A stretch of 64,000 nt of DNA from Pseudomonadota bacterium (GTDB lineage Bacteria > Pseudomonadota > Alphaproteobacteria > Micropepsales > Micropepsaceae), in the NCBI GenBank assembly GCA_016201105.1, contig JACQDN010000057.1, positions 1 to 64,000 of the forward strand, read 5' to 3'. The notes under the pieces are model-generated. The model did no database searches. It was not told the DNA's origin and saw only the letters and a program-made list of their open reading frames with translations. How positions within the stretch are numbered: the stretch's first letter is position 1; each line of letters opens with the position of its first letter. Position numbers and translations under genes: made by a program. Below are positions 42,521-53,805 of the stretch, in pieces.

Positions 42521-43680
42521 CAATAGACTTCGAACAAGCCCGCGCCGCCCATGCCGCCGCCGATACACATGGTGACGACCGCGTGCTTGGCTTTGCGGCG
42601 CTTGCCTTCCAGCAGAACATGGCCGGAGAGGCGCGCGCCGGTCATGCCGAAGGGATGGCCGATGGCGATCGAGCCGCCGTTCACGTTGTATTTCTCCGGA
42701 TTGATGCCGAGCGTGTCGCGGCTGTAGAGGCACTGGCTGGCGAACGCTTCGTTCAATTCCCACAGATCGATGTCGCTGACTTTGAGACCATGGCGCTGCA
42801 GAAGCCGCGGCACCGCGAAGACCGGTCCAATGCCCATCTCGTCCGGCTTGCAGCCAGCCACCGCCCAGCCTTTGAACGCGCCGAGCGGCTGAAGCCCGCG
42901 CTTCTCGGCTTCCTTCGCTTCCATGAGAACAACAGCCGCGGCGCCATCGGAAAGTTGCGACGCATTGCCGGCGGTGACGTATTTGCCAGGACCTTTGACG
43001 GGCTCGAGCTTGGCAAGGCCTTCCAGCGTCGTATCCGGGCGATTGCACTCGTCGCGGTTCACCACATAGTCGACGATCGTTTCTTCCTTCGTCTCCTTGT
43101 TGACCTGCTTCATCTTGGTCGCCATCGGGACGATTTCGTCCTTGTACTTGCCGGCCTGCTGCGCCGCCGCCATGCGGCGCTGCGATTCCAGCGAAAACTG
43201 GTCCTGATATTCGCGGGAAATCTTGTAGCGCTCGGCCACGATATCGGCGGTGTCGATCATCGGCATCCAGTAGTCGGGATACATCTCGACGATCTTGGGC
43301 TCCTTGCCGCCGCCGCCACCGCCCTGGAAGGTGATGGAGTCTACGCCGCAACCGACCATGACGTTCGCACCGTCATCCACGATGTAGCGCGCCGCCACCA
43401 TGATGGCGTTGAGGCCCGACGAGCAGGCGCGATTGATGGTGGCGCCCGAGGTCGTAATCGGTAGTCCCGCCATCAGCGCGGCACCGCGCGCGACGTTGCC
43501 GGAGGCCGCCACGCAACCGGCGACGACATCTTCGACTTCGGCCGGATCGACCTTGGAACGCTTCACCGCATGCTCGACCGCATGGGCGAGCATGGCCATG
43601 TTCGAGGTGTTGTTGAACCCGCCACGCCCCGCTTTGGCCAAGCCGGTGCGCGCATACGAAACGACGACTGCTTCACGCAT
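42520..43680 (-). CDS. Acetyl-CoA C-acyltransferase (thiolase)
   Basis: A 386-residue thiolase. The nucleophile C86 lies in [13 protein letters not shown], the histidine motif is [13 protein letters not shown] and the second active cysteine is in [11 protein letters not shown]. It performs the last step of beta-oxidation, splitting 3-ketoacyl-CoA. The hydratase/dehydrogenase that makes its substrate is encoded on the same strand beyond the S23-like gene. The MBL gene is coupled to its stop codon. Confidence 0.95.
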   Translation of the reverse strand: MREAVVVSYARTGLAKAGRGGFNNTSNMAMLAHAVEHAVKRSKVDPAEVEDVVAGCVAASGNVARGAALMAGLPITTSGATINRACSSGLNAIMVAARYIVDDGANVMVGCGVDSITFQGGGGGGKEPKIVEMYPDYWMPMIDTADIVAERYKISREYQDQFSLESQRRMAAAQQAGKYKDEIVPMATKMKQVNKETKEETIVDYVVNRDECNRPDTTLEGLAKLEPVKGPGKYVTAGNASQLSDGAAAVVLMEAKEAEKRGLQPLGAFKGWAVAGCKPDEMGIGPVFAVPRLLQRHGLKVSDIDLWELNEAFASQCLYSRDTLGINPEKYNVNGGSIAIGHPFGMTGARLSGHVLLEGKRRKAKHAVVTMCIGGGMGGAGLFEVY

Positions 43681-43716
43681 TGTTAGAGTTCCTCTTCGAG
43701 TTTCGATTGGAAAGGC

Positions 43717-43750
43717 GAGTAGTGAATAGTGAATAGTGAGTAGTGAATAG
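43717..43750 (+). repeat. Heptamer repeat block, left flank of the four-helix-bundle gene
   Basis: About five tandem copies of a seven-base unit (AATAGTG / AGTAGTG) lie six bases from the stop codon of the four-helix-bundle gene. The mirror image (CACTACT units) flanks the other side at 44155-44180. Together they form an inverted repeat bracketing the gene. Confidence 0.8.
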
Positions 43751-43756
43751 CGAAAA

Positions 43757-44131
43757 CTATGCCGACTTCTGTTGTAGCCGTCGGATGAGCGCGCGAAGCA
43801 TCTTTCCGAGTTCCTGACATTGCTCCAGAAGTTGATTGCATTTGTCGGTCGAGCCGATTTCCACGCGTCGCGCTAGAATCAAATGTGTTTCCAGTTCCTT
43901 CAGCGAACCTTGCGACATGCGAAGATATTGTACGAACATTCGTGTTTGTTCCCGCCCGAAACCTTCGGCGACGTTTGCTGCAATCGATGCCGCAGCGCGA
44001 CGGATTTGCGAGGTCAGTCCGAACATCTCCTCGCGGGGAAAGATTTTGGTATGGTGGTAGCAAGCTTCCGCTAAAGCCATCGCGCGCTGCCAGACTTTGA
44101 GGTCTTGGTAAGATTCGATCTTTTCGGCCAA
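43757..44131 (-). CDS. Four-helix-bundle (S23 / intervening-sequence-protein-like) protein
   Basis: A 124-residue all-helical protein. [20 protein letters not shown] starts the first helix, and [20 protein letters not shown] matches the strongly conserved block of S23/IVP proteins. The rest ([20 protein letters not shown]) is also typical. Relatives are encoded in intervening sequences of bacterial 23S rRNA and resemble the accessory protein of diversity-generating retroelements. Here the gene lies between two fatty-acid oxidation genes and is bracketed by inverted heptamer repeats, which suggests a small mobile or stem-forming element. Confidence 0.9.
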   Translation of the reverse strand: MAEKIESYQDLKVWQRAMALAEACYHHTKIFPREEMFGLTSQIRRAAASIAANVAEGFGREQTRMFVQYLRMSQGSLKELETHLILARRVEIGSTDKCNQLLEQCQELGKMLRALIRRLQQKSA

Positions 44132-44154
44132 AGTTCATTCCTTGCTCGGCGCTC

Positions 44155-44180
44155 CCACTACTCACTACTCACTACTCACC
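44155..44180 (+). repeat. Heptamer repeat block, right flank of the four-helix-bundle gene
   Basis: Three copies of CACTACT are followed by CACCTACTT. On the opposite strand this reads AGTAGTG repeatedly, matching the left block in inverted orientation. It runs into the stop codon of the FadJ-like gene (44180-44182). Confidence 0.8.
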
Positions 44181-46261
44181 TACTTCAAGTCCTGGAATCT
44201 TTTTCCTTCGGCCACCATCTTCTCGAGCAGCGCACTGGGTTTGAAGGTGTCGCCCATCTGGGCGTGCCACTCCTTCATCTTGGCGAGGACCTTATCGAGG
44301 CCGACGGTGTCGCCGGTGAACATCGGGCCGCCGCGATAGACCGGCCAGCCATAGCCGTTGATCCAGACGATATCGATGTCGGAGGCGCGGATGGCTTTGC
44401 CTTCTTCGAGGATCTTCGCGCCCTCATTGATCATGGGATAGATGCAGCGCTCGACGATTTCCTCGTCGCTGATCTGCCGCGAGTTCACGCCGCTCTTCTT
44501 GCGGAAGTCCTCGATGATCTTTTCCGTGACGGCCGAAGGCTTGGCGTTGCGGTTCTCGTCATAGTCGTAATAACCCGCGCTCGTCTTTTGTCCGCGGCGG
44601 TCCATTTCGCACAGCACGTCGCGGATGGTTTCGCCTTTGGAGCGCTCCTTGTTCCAGCCGATGTCGAGGCCGGCCAGATCGCTCATCGCGAAAGGCCCCA
44701 TCGGGAAACCGAAATTGTAGAGCGCGCGGTCGATGTCCCACGGCATGGCCCCTTCCATGACCAGCTTCTGCGCCTCGCGCTGGCGTTGGAACAGCATGCG
44801 GTTGCCCACAAAGCCCGGGCAGACGCCGACAAGCGCGGCGACCTTGCCGATCTTCTTGGCCGTCGCCATCGAGGTTGCGATCACCGGCTTCGACGTTTTG
44901 TCGGCACGCACCACTTCGAGCAGTCGCATGACATTGGCCGGCGAGAAGAAGTGCAGGCCGATCACGGCGTCGGGGCGCTTGGTGACGCTGGCGATCTCAT
45001 CGATGTTCAAGGCCGAGGTGTTGGTCGCCAGAATCGCGCCCTGTTTGACAATGGAGTCGAGCTTTGTGAACACGTCCTTCTTTACGTCCATGTTCTCGAA
45101 CACGGCTTCGATGACGAGGTCGCAATCCTTGAGGTCTTCGAGATTGAGCGAACCTTTGAGCAGGCCCATGCGCTTTTCGACATCGTCCATCGTCAGACGT
45201 CCGCGCTTGGCGGTGTTCTCGTAATTCTTGCGGATAACGGTGAGGCCGCGGTCCAGCGCGTCCTGCTTGGTCTCCACCATGGTCACGGGAATTCCGGCAT
45301 TGGCGAAGTTCATGGAGATGCCGCCGCCAATGGTGCCGGCGCCGATCACGCCAACCTTGGCGATGGGAATCTGCGCCGTGTCGTCCGGCACGTCGGGAAT
45401 CTTCCACGCCTGGCGCTCGGCGAAGAACACATAGCGCTGCGCGGCGGACTGTGTGCCGGTGACAAGCTCCATGAACAGCTTGCGTTCGGTCTTCAGCCCG
45501 TCTTCGAAGGATTGATTCACGGCCGCTTCGATGCAGCGGATGTTGTATTCGGGCGCCAGGAAGCCGCGGAATTTGCGACCGTTCTCCTTGCGGAAATTCG
45601 CAAAAATCTCCGGCTTGCCGCGCGCGGCTTCCACTTTCGCGTTGTTCTCGCGCACTTTCTTGAGCGGACGTTTTTCCGCGAGCACCTTCTTGGCAAATGC
45701 GACGGCGCCTTGCTTCAACTGGCCTTCGGGCACGATCTCGTCGACCAGACCCATCTCTAGGCACTGTTTGGCGGGCACGTGTTGTCCGCTCGTCACCATC
45801 TCCAGCGCCTTCTCGACGCCAGCGATGCGCGGCAGGCGTTGCGTGCCGCCGGCGCCGGGAAGAAGACCGATATTCACTTCCGGCAAGCCGCAGCGCGCGC
45901 TCGGCACCGCCACGCGGTAGTGCGCACAGAGCGCCACTTCCAAGCCGCCGCCCAGCGCCGTGCCGTGGATCGCCGCGACGATGGGCTTGGGCGAATCTTC
46001 CATGGTGTTTTGCACGTCGAACAAGCTTGCGCCCTTGGGCGCCTTGCCGAATTCGCTGATGTCGGCGCCGGCGATGAAGGTCTTGCCTTCGCAGACAAGC
46101 ACGATCGCCTTCACGGACGGATCGGCGATAGCTTGTTTGAAGCCGTCGGCGAGCCCGTCGCGCACCGGCGCTGAGAGCGCGTTCACCGGCGGAGAATTGA
46201 GCGTGATCACGGCGATATCGCCGTCCTTAGACAGATCGGTGACCGGATTGATGGCGGCCAT
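44180..46261 (-). CDS. fadJ: Bifunctional enoyl-CoA hydratase / 3-hydroxyacyl-CoA dehydrogenase
   Basis: A 693-residue multifunctional beta-oxidation protein. Residues about 10-200 form a crotonase domain ([45 protein letters not shown]). From about 300 a Rossmann domain follows ([20 protein letters not shown]), and from about 490 the C-terminal 3HCDH domains ([27 protein letters not shown]). It converts enoyl-CoA to 3-ketoacyl-CoA for the thiolase encoded downstream. Assignment to FadJ rather than FadB is by size and general likeness. Confidence 0.93.
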   Translation of the reverse strand: MAAINPVTDLSKDGDIAVITLNSPPVNALSAPVRDGLADGFKQAIADPSVKAIVLVCEGKTFIAGADISEFGKAPKGASLFDVQNTMEDSPKPIVAAIHGTALGGGLEVALCAHYRVAVPSARCGLPEVNIGLLPGAGGTQRLPRIAGVEKALEMVTSGQHVPAKQCLEMGLVDEIVPEGQLKQGAVAFAKKVLAEKRPLKKVRENNAKVEAARGKPEIFANFRKENGRKFRGFLAPEYNIRCIEAAVNQSFEDGLKTERKLFMELVTGTQSAAQRYVFFAERQAWKIPDVPDDTAQIPIAKVGVIGAGTIGGGISMNFANAGIPVTMVETKQDALDRGLTVIRKNYENTAKRGRLTMDDVEKRMGLLKGSLNLEDLKDCDLVIEAVFENMDVKKDVFTKLDSIVKQGAILATNTSALNIDEIASVTKRPDAVIGLHFFSPANVMRLLEVVRADKTSKPVIATSMATAKKIGKVAALVGVCPGFVGNRMLFQRQREAQKLVMEGAMPWDIDRALYNFGFPMGPFAMSDLAGLDIGWNKERSKGETIRDVLCEMDRRGQKTSAGYYDYDENRNAKPSAVTEKIIEDFRKKSGVNSRQISDEEIVERCIYPMINEGAKILEEGKAIRASDIDIVWINGYGWPVYRGGPMFTGDTVGLDKVLAKMKEWHAQMGDTFKPSALLEKMVAEGKRFQDLK

Positions 46262-46286
46262 GGCGTCTTCCTCACCCCATTAATAT

Positions 46287-46301
46287 TGTTGTGCCGCAAC
46301 A
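46287..46301. promoter_or_regulatory. Inverted repeat upstream of the beta-oxidation gene
   Basis: TGTTG-TGCCG-CAACA lies 26 bases upstream of the fadJ-like ATG. It is compatible with an operator for a fatty-acid or storage-polymer regulator, but no regulator is encoded nearby. The remaining bases up to 46500 hold no supported gene. Confidence 0.3.
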
Positions 46302-46500
46302 TGCGACGGCGGCTCGTTCGGAGTCCAGCAGGGCCCTTGCGCGACACAATCGACCGCCCGCTGCGCCGGTCGCGTTCGTCCCGGCAGGCTTAGGCCGTGC
46401 AACGGGTGATTTTGGCCCCCGGTGATGCAAGAAAGCACTGCAATGTAAGGGTTATTTGCATTTCGTAATGAGGTGATCGAGTGCTGCGAAATGAAAGATT

Positions 46501-46773
46501 CTAGATGGCGGCGCCGAGCGCGATAGCGGTTTCGCGGCTCTGGCTGACGGGCACGACTTCGAATTCCATCAGGTCCTGCCACTCAGCAATCCAGCGCTGA
46601 AAGTCGGTAGCGTCATCGGCTTCCATCAATTGAAAGCAGCGGCTCAAATCGGCGGCGACCCAACTGTTTATGAACTTCAGTCCGTCCGGCATCTGGCGGC
46701 CTTTTTCGCGTAGCCTTTCGTAGATGGCCTTGCCGTCTTGATTGCGGAATTTTTCGACCACCATGAAGATCAC
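46501..46773 (-). CDS. DUF3303 family protein
   Basis: A 90-residue protein starting with GTG at 46773 (read as MIFMVVEKFRNQDGKAIYER). The blocks KGRQMPDGLKFINSWVAADL, RCFQLMEADDATDFQRWIAE and WQDLMEFEVVPV are characteristic of DUF3303. The fold is a small dimeric alpha/beta barrel; no function is known. Further upstream open frame exists but is not natural. Confidence 0.85.
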   Translation of the reverse strand: MIFMVVEKFRNQDGKAIYERLREKGRQMPDGLKFINSWVAADLSRCFQLMEADDATDFQRWIAEWQDLMEFEVVPVSQSRETAIALGAAI

Positions 46774-46787
46774 GACTTGTCTCCGTT

Positions 46788-47453
46788 CTATGCGCGGCCC
46801 AGGGCCAGATCGCAGACGTAAGGATTGGTCTTGCGCTCCCAGCCGAAGGTGGACATCTGTCCATGCCCCGGCACGAAGCGCATATCGTCGCCGAGCGGCC
46901 ACAGGCGCTCCGTGATCGATTGAACGAGTTCGGCGTGATTGCCGCGCGGAAGATCGCTACGTCCCACTGATCCTGCGAACAACACATCGCCGACGAAGGC
47001 GATCTTCATCCCTTCGTGAAAGAACACGATGTGGCCTGGCGTGTGGCCGGGGCAATGCCGCACGCCGAGCGTCACATCGCCCACGGTCACGGTGTCTCCG
47101 TCGTTGAGCCAGCGGTTGGGCACGCAAGCTTCGCTGCCTTCAAAGCCGTAGCGCTTTGCCTGCTCGGCGAGGCCATTGAGCAGAAATGCGTCGTTCTCGT
47201 GCGGGCCCTCGATTTCGATTCCGAGTTCGCGGGCAAGCGCAGCGGCCCCACCGGCATGATCGAGATGGCCGTGCGTGAGCAACACCTTTTGGATCGTCAC
47301 GCCCTGTTTGGCGGAAGCGTCGCGAATTCGGGCCAAGTCGCCGCCGGGATCGATCACCGCGCCCTTCATCGTCTTGGTGCACCACACCAGCGAACAATTC
47401 TGCTGAAACGGGGTCACCGGAACGATAGCGGCTTTGATTGCGGGCTCGGACAT
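46788..47453 (-). CDS. MBL-fold metallohydrolase (glyoxalase II-like)
   Basis: A 221-residue metallo-beta-lactamase-fold protein. PFQQNCSLVWCTKTMKGAVI begins the family, and LLTHGHLDHAGGAAALAREL carries the HxHxDH metal motif. RHCPGHTPGHIVFF, FVGDVLFAGSVGRSDLP and FVPGHGQMSTFGWE follow. It is similar to the YcbL/GloB type that hydrolyses thioesters such as lactoylglutathione. The downstream DUF3303 gene lies 14 bases away and is probably co-transcribed. Confidence 0.93.
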   Translation of the reverse strand: MSEPAIKAAIVPVTPFQQNCSLVWCTKTMKGAVIDPGGDLARIRDASAKQGVTIQKVLLTHGHLDHAGGAAALARELGIEIEGPHENDAFLLNGLAEQAKRYGFEGSEACVPNRWLNDGDTVTVGDVTLGVRHCPGHTPGHIVFFHEGMKIAFVGDVLFAGSVGRSDLPRGNHAELVQSITERLWPLGDDMRFVPGHGQMSTFGWERKTNPYVCDLALGRA

Positions 47454-47754
47454 GGCTCCTTCGTAGGGGGCCCTGCTTGGGAAAGTCCATGGCCGACTCA
47501 GGCGTCGGTCGAGGTCCGGTTTTTTGGGTCTCGAGAAGGGTTCAGGGAGGTTGGATATGAAGTTCCCGTGACATGTGAAACTTTATTGCTTTCGGTCTCA
47601 ACGTTTTGAAGAGTTAACGGCAGGTTGTGGCCGCTGAGCCACAGAAAGGATTGAGGAATCCGTTGATCGAGGCCGGTCATCTGGTAAGGTTTCTGCGGAA
47701 AGTCGGGCCAAGCGGCCTGGCCAGTGCCGTGATATTTGGAAGCTAGGGGGATCT
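47454..47754. other. Intergenic region, no gene seen
   Basis: A 301-base region between the divergent MBL-fold and S8 peptidase genes. It is less GC-rich near 47570-47620, consistent with promoters for both genes. A GGGG ribosome-binding site lies just before the S8 start. I see no RNA gene or protein that I can support. Confidence 0.6.
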
Positions 47755-50289
47755 ATGCGCGTCCGGTCCGTTTTGACTGCCTCAGCCGCTCTCGCCGTTT
47801 TGCTGGGTGGCTCGTATGCACAAGCTGCCGTAAAGACCGAAACCACGCTTGATCAAGTTACCTTCAAGCTGGGCTCGTTCTTCCAGCCCACGCAGATCGA
47901 TGTCGATGGCAGGGTCTACGGCGTCGCCGGCAACGTTCACGGGACAGGTTCCAACACGGTCTTGCCGTTCATTTCCGTAGGTCCCAATCCCTCGCTGACC
48001 CCTGCCAGCTGCTCCGGTGGCTGGTGCGATACCGCCCATCACATCGCCGCCAACAATTACGGTTGGGATTTTCATGCGACGGGCGCGGGCGTGATCATCG
48101 GCATGATCGACACCGGCATCGACCTCAACCAGCCTGATTTCGCGGGCCGCGTCCTTGCGGGGCACTGCGTCGTCAGTTCGGTGAACTTGTGCACGACGCT
48201 CAACGATCAGCTCGGCGGCGACACCACGATCTTCCCCGGGCTTGATGCTACCCACGGCACGCACACCACGGGCATTGCGGCCGGTCTGCATACCGGTATC
48301 GCCATCGGCGCCGACATCCTTCCGGTAAAAGTCTGTTCCTCGACCGCGAATTCCTGCGCGGGCGTCGATGAAGGCATCGTTTGGGCGGCGGATCACGGCG
48401 CCAATGTCATCAGCGTGTCGATCGGCGGCCCGATCCTGACCAGCGACGATATCGCGGCGTTCCAGCATGCGGTCGCCGACGGCGCCTTGCTGGTCGTTGC
48501 GGCCGGCAATGGCGGCTTCAAGAACCCGACCGGCGGTTTCCTTGCCGGCGCCGCGTTGCAAGACGGTGTGCGCGGTTCGATGATCGTCGTCGGTGCGACA
48601 ACCAACACAGGATCGAGCAACGGTACGACCGTGACGCCTGGGCCGGACAGCGGCACGCTGGTGAGCTTCAGCCAGGTTCCCAGCACACGCTGCGAAGTCC
48701 ACGACACTCAGCGCTTCTGCATGCGCGACTACTTCGTGGTGGCGCCGGGCAACAAGATTTGGTCGACCGTGGGTAACGGTACGTCCAACGCGACGGCTTC
48801 GTACGGCTACCTCTCGGGCACCTCGATGGCCACACCGTTTGTCAGCGGCGTCGCCGCCGTCATTAAGGGCCAGTGGTCCTTCCTGTCGTCGAGCGACATC
48901 GCCAACATCATCTTCTCCACCGCAATCGACCTCGGCGCACCCGGCGTCGACCCGGTCTATGGCCGTGGCGCGGTCAACATCACCGCGGCGGTGAGCTTCG
49001 AGGACTCAAGCATCACGACGACGTCGTCGTCCTTCCATACCAACGGCGCGACGGTTGCGAGCGGACCGCTCGCCTTTGCCGTGCAGAACAGCACGTTGCT
49101 GAAGAACGCGATCGTGATGGACAAGTGGGGCCGTGATTTCCACGTCGACTTCGGCAAGTCGACGCTGAACCAGGGCTTCGATGTCGCCGGCTACATGATG
49201 TCGGGACAGTTCACGACCATCACGCCGTTTGGTTTCCAGACCGCAAGCCCGATCGGCAATCTGGTCGCCAGCGGTTACGCGGTCGACACCAATACGCCCG
49301 CGTTGCTCTCGGGCGAATTCCGCACCCAGGACCATCACAAGTACGATGTCCGCAATCTCGACATTGCAGCGCAAGTCGCTCCCGACGTCGAATTGAACCT
49401 CGGCTTCAAGACGCAGATGGCCGGCCGCTTCAACGAGTACGATGCGGGAACCAGCGTTGCGTATGACGGGCTGTTCATGCAGGCCTCGGCGGTGAACTCG
49501 CCCTATGCGAGCTTTGCCGACGGCGGCAACTATGTCGGCGCGACGGTGTCGCTGGCCGACGATCTGCATCTGCGCGTAGCCGAAGCTTCATTGACCCCGT
49601 ACAAGCAGGACTATGAAGTCCCGGTCTATTCTTATGTCCAGCAAACGTTGGGCAAGCCGCTGCAGTATGATCAGCGTACGGCTCAGGCGAGCGTGATCGC
49701 GTTGAACTGGGACTTCGCCTCTTGGGGCGGCCTCGGTCTGACGGCGACGCAGACGGACGAACAGAACGGTCTGCTCGGAGGCCTCACCTCCGGCGCCTTC
49801 TCGATGGCCAATGCCGCCAACACCACCGCCTTGGGCCTGTCGGCCCGCGTCGGCTTCGGCGATGGCTGGGTGACAACGGTTGCGTACAGCGAAGGCGTCA
49901 CGCAGCTCGACCTCAAGCAGGGCACGTTGTTCACCGGCGCCGATACGCTGCACAGCCGCTCCTACGGCGTGGCGATTTCCAAGCGCGGTCTGTTCGACGA
50001 CGCCGACTCGCTGGGCCTGGCGATCAGCCGCCCGGTGCAGATCTATGCCGGTAACCTCGATCTGACGGCGGCCACCAGCATCGACAAGAATCGCAATCTG
50101 ACGTTTGGCCACGAGACCCTGTCGCTCGCAAGTTCGACGCCGGAGACCGATCTCGAACTGGGCTATGTGACGACGTTCCTCGACGGTGCCTTGGCGCTGC
50201 AGGCGAACGCCGGTTACCAGATGAACGTCAACGGCCAGAACGGTTCGAACTCGTTGGCCGTCCTCTCGCGCGCCAAGATCAACTTCTGA
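47755..50289 (+). CDS. Secreted S8 (subtilisin) peptidase with barrel-like C-terminus
   Basis: An 844-residue protein with a signal peptide (LTASAALAVLLGGSYAQA). The catalytic triad is D119 (GMIDTGIDL), H167 (THGTHTTG) and S357 (SGTSMATPFVSG). The peptidase domain ends near residue 430. The remaining 410 residues are rich in alternating strands with many aromatic and glycine residues and end in RAKINF, a terminal aromatic typical of outer-membrane barrels. It probably works as a compact autotransporter-style protease. A strong terminator follows. Confidence 0.9.
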   Translation: MRVRSVLTASAALAVLLGGSYAQAAVKTETTLDQVTFKLGSFFQPTQIDVDGRVYGVAGNVHGTGSNTVLPFISVGPNPSLTPASCSGGWCDTAHHIAANNYGWDFHATGAGVIIGMIDTGIDLNQPDFAGRVLAGHCVVSSVNLCTTLNDQLGGDTTIFPGLDATHGTHTTGIAAGLHTGIAIGADILPVKVCSSTANSCAGVDEGIVWAADHGANVISVSIGGPILTSDDIAAFQHAVADGALLVVAAGNGGFKNPTGGFLAGAALQDGVRGSMIVVGATTNTGSSNGTTVTPGPDSGTLVSFSQVPSTRCEVHDTQRFCMRDYFVVAPGNKIWSTVGNGTSNATASYGYLSGTSMATPFVSGVAAVIKGQWSFLSSSDIANIIFSTAIDLGAPGVDPVYGRGAVNITAAVSFEDSSITTTSSSFHTNGATVASGPLAFAVQNSTLLKNAIVMDKWGRDFHVDFGKSTLNQGFDVAGYMMSGQFTTITPFGFQTASPIGNLVASGYAVDTNTPALLSGEFRTQDHHKYDVRNLDIAAQVAPDVELNLGFKTQMAGRFNEYDAGTSVAYDGLFMQASAVNSPYASFADGGNYVGATVSLADDLHLRVAEASLTPYKQDYEVPVYSYVQQTLGKPLQYDQRTAQASVIALNWDFASWGGLGLTATQTDEQNGLLGGLTSGAFSMANAANTTALGLSARVGFGDGWVTTVAYSEGVTQLDLKQGTLFTGADTLHSRSYGVAISKRGLFDDADSLGLAISRPVQIYAGNLDLTAATSIDKNRNLTFGHETLSLASSTPETDLELGYVTTFLDGALALQANAGYQMNVNGQNGSNSLAVLSRAKINF

Positions 50290-50312
50290 TCGGCGTTCGA
50301 ATATGAAATGCG

Positions 50313-50347
50313 AGAGGGCCGGATTTGCTCCGGCCCTCTTTGCTTTT
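50313..50347 (+). terminator. Rho-independent terminator after the S8 peptidase
   Basis: An 11-base perfect stem AGAGGGCCGGA / TCCGGCCCTCT with loop TTTGC is followed by TTGCTTTT. It begins 24 bases after the stop codon. Confidence 0.9.
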
Positions 50348-50378
50348 GTGCCCTTTTGCTTTTGGCGGTGATTTCGCC

Positions 50379-50621
50379 ATGCGCAGTGAAACCCGGATGA
50401 AACTTATTTTGCGGCTTGCACCGCTTGTGGCCTTGGCCGCGCTCGTTCCCGATTCCGCCCTTGCCTATGTCGGCCCCGGCGCGGGCCTTTCGGCCTTGGG
50501 TACGCTTGCAGCCTTTGCCTCTGCCCTGGTCCTCGCGGTCGTGGGTTTCGTCTGGTATCCGCTGAAGCGTCTCTTGGGCTTGTTCCGCAAGCGGGAAACA
50601 TCCGAGACCGCGGAGGAATGA
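50379..50621 (+). CDS. Small membrane protein with YVGPGAG motif
   Basis: About 80 residues. A signal-like helix (LILRLAPLVALAALVPDSAL) is followed by AYVGPGAGLSALGTLAAFAS and a second helix running into VWYPLKRLLGLF. Small proteins with AYVGPGAG are common in proteobacteria, but I know of no assigned function. The stop overlaps the next start in an ATGA arrangement, and a sulfotransferase-type gene follows in the same operon. Confidence 0.8.
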   Translation: MRSETRMKLILRLAPLVALAALVPDSALAYVGPGAGLSALGTLAAFASALVLAVVGFVWYPLKRLLGLFRKRETSETAEE

Positions 50622-50986
50622 CGTATCTGGCGGTTGCGTTGTCGCTGGTGGCGTTGGTCATCGGCCTCAAGCTGTCGCGCGCCGTCGAAGTCGCCAAGCG
50701 CGCGCTCGTCTCTTCGCGCGAAGGGTTGGCGGTGCTTTCCGACCGCTCGTTGTCGGATTCCGAGAAGGAACGCCTCGCGCGCCGGACGTCGCTTGCGCTT
50801 TTCGCGGCGGGCGGCCATGCGGCGCTGCGCCTGATCCTCGCTCTTGTCTTTCCCGCGGTGCTGCTTGGTCTGGCCGTCATCACCAAGCTCGTCGAGCCCG
50901 ACGCACTTTTTGCCGTGCTGGGGTCCTGGCCGGTGATGCTCGCGGGCTTGTTGGCGTTCGCGCTGGCGGTCATTCTCGAGCGATGA
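50618..50986 (+). CDS. Hypothetical membrane protein in the sulfotransferase operon
   Basis: A 122-residue protein with an N-terminal helix (YLAVALSLVALVIGLKLS), a charged amphipathic middle (about 25-60) and two C-terminal helices (LILALVFPAVLLGLAVI and VMLAGLLAFALAVIL). Both ends overlap neighbouring genes by four bases, so the three genes are translated as a unit. No family was recognised. Confidence 0.8.
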   Translation: MTYLAVALSLVALVIGLKLSRAVEVAKRALVSSREGLAVLSDRSLSDSEKERLARRTSLALFAAGGHAALRLILALVFPAVLLGLAVITKLVEPDALFAVLGSWPVMLAGLLAFALAVILER

Positions 50987-52071
50987 ACGTCGAGTTCAAC
51001 TATTCGCGCGCCGAGCGCTGGTTGCATCAGCTCGCTTTTTCCGGCGTCGAAGTGCAGAAGGCTCTCGCCGACATCGAAGACCGGATTTACGCCGACGCGC
51101 TGAAGAAAATCCCGCTCGTGTCGCCGATTTTCATCGCCGGCCTGCCGCGCTCGGGTACCACCATGCTGCTCGATGCGCTCGCCACGGTGCCCGGGCTTGC
51201 CAGCAACACCTACCGCGACATGCCCTTCGTGCTGTGTCCGCTGCTGTGGGACCAGGTTTCGCGCCCCTTTCGCAAATCCGCGCAGAGCCGCGAGCGCATG
51301 CACGGTGATGGCGTCGCCGTCAGCGAGGACAGTCCCGAAGCCTTCGAGGAAGTTGTCTGGCAGGCCTTTTGGCCGAAGAAGTACAAGGGCGAGATCGGCA
51401 TCTGGCGGGCGGGCGACAGGAGCCGCGAATTCGAGGATTTCCTGCGCAGCCATATGCGCAAGACGATCGCATTGCACAGTGATGCGCACGGGCCGCCGCG
51501 CCGCTACCTCTCCAAGAACAACGCCAATATCGCGCGGCTGACGCTGTTGCCCGCCTTGTTCGGCGATTGCAGAATCGTCGTGCCGTTCCGCAATCCGGCC
51601 GATCATTGCGCTTCGCTGCAGGCCCAGCACAAACGCTTTCTTGCCATCCAGCAGCAGCCCTTCGCCCGTGCCTATATGAAGTATCTGGGCCACTACGAAT
51701 TCGGCCATCTGCTGAAGCCCATCGCGTTTCCCGATACGCCCGACGATATTTCGACCGCCGAAGATCCCGATTTCTGGCTTGCCTATTGGGCGGCGGCCTA
51801 TCGCTCCATTCTTTCCGGCACGGGCGGCCAAGTGGTCCTTCTCGACTACGACGCGCTTTGCGCCAATCCGGCCGATCGTCTGAAACCCTTGCTCGCCGCG
51901 CTCGCGCTCGACCCGTCCGTTGCGCAATCTCTTTCCGCGCGTTTTCGCACGCCTTCCGAACATGCGGCATCGGCGGGCAGCAAGGCTCTGATCGAAGCAG
52001 CGAACGAGGTGCATCGCGCGCTCGTCGCCGCGGCCACACTTTCGGCGCCGCCTCAAGTCGCGAGCCGATAG
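50983..52071 (+). CDS. Sulfotransferase family protein
   Basis: A 362-residue PAPS-type sulfotransferase-fold protein. The 5'-phosphosulfate loop is FIAGLPRSGTTMLLDAL near residue 50. A 3'-phosphate-binding segment is plausible at RIVVPFRNPADHCASLQAQH near residue 198. It could sulfate a surface glycan or lipid, and the two coupled small membrane proteins may anchor it. The acceptor is unknown. Confidence 0.88.
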   Translation: MNVEFNYSRAERWLHQLAFSGVEVQKALADIEDRIYADALKKIPLVSPIFIAGLPRSGTTMLLDALATVPGLASNTYRDMPFVLCPLLWDQVSRPFRKSAQSRERMHGDGVAVSEDSPEAFEEVVWQAFWPKKYKGEIGIWRAGDRSREFEDFLRSHMRKTIALHSDAHGPPRRYLSKNNANIARLTLLPALFGDCRIVVPFRNPADHCASLQAQHKRFLAIQQQPFARAYMKYLGHYEFGHLLKPIAFPDTPDDISTAEDPDFWLAYWAAAYRSILSGTGGQVVLLDYDALCANPADRLKPLLAALALDPSVAQSLSARFRTPSEHAASAGSKALIEAANEVHRALVAAATLSAPPQVASR

Positions 52072-52143
52072 CCTCTTATTTGCGAAGTGACGGCCGCTTC
52101 GCTAAAACCCGCCGCTTCCAACTCCAAACCTCAAGGCACGCCC

Positions 52144-53802
<1,659 letters not shown>

Positions 53803-53805
53803 TCG

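Noticed and set aside
42521-43351. Long upstream extension of the MBL-fold gene (277 extra codons)
   Set aside because: It runs antisense-free but out of frame through the thiolase gene on the same strand. The thiolase motifs show which frame is real.
43717-44180. Possible CRISPR array because of short repeats
   Set aside because: The units are only seven bases, directly tandem without spacers, and in opposite orientation at the two ends.
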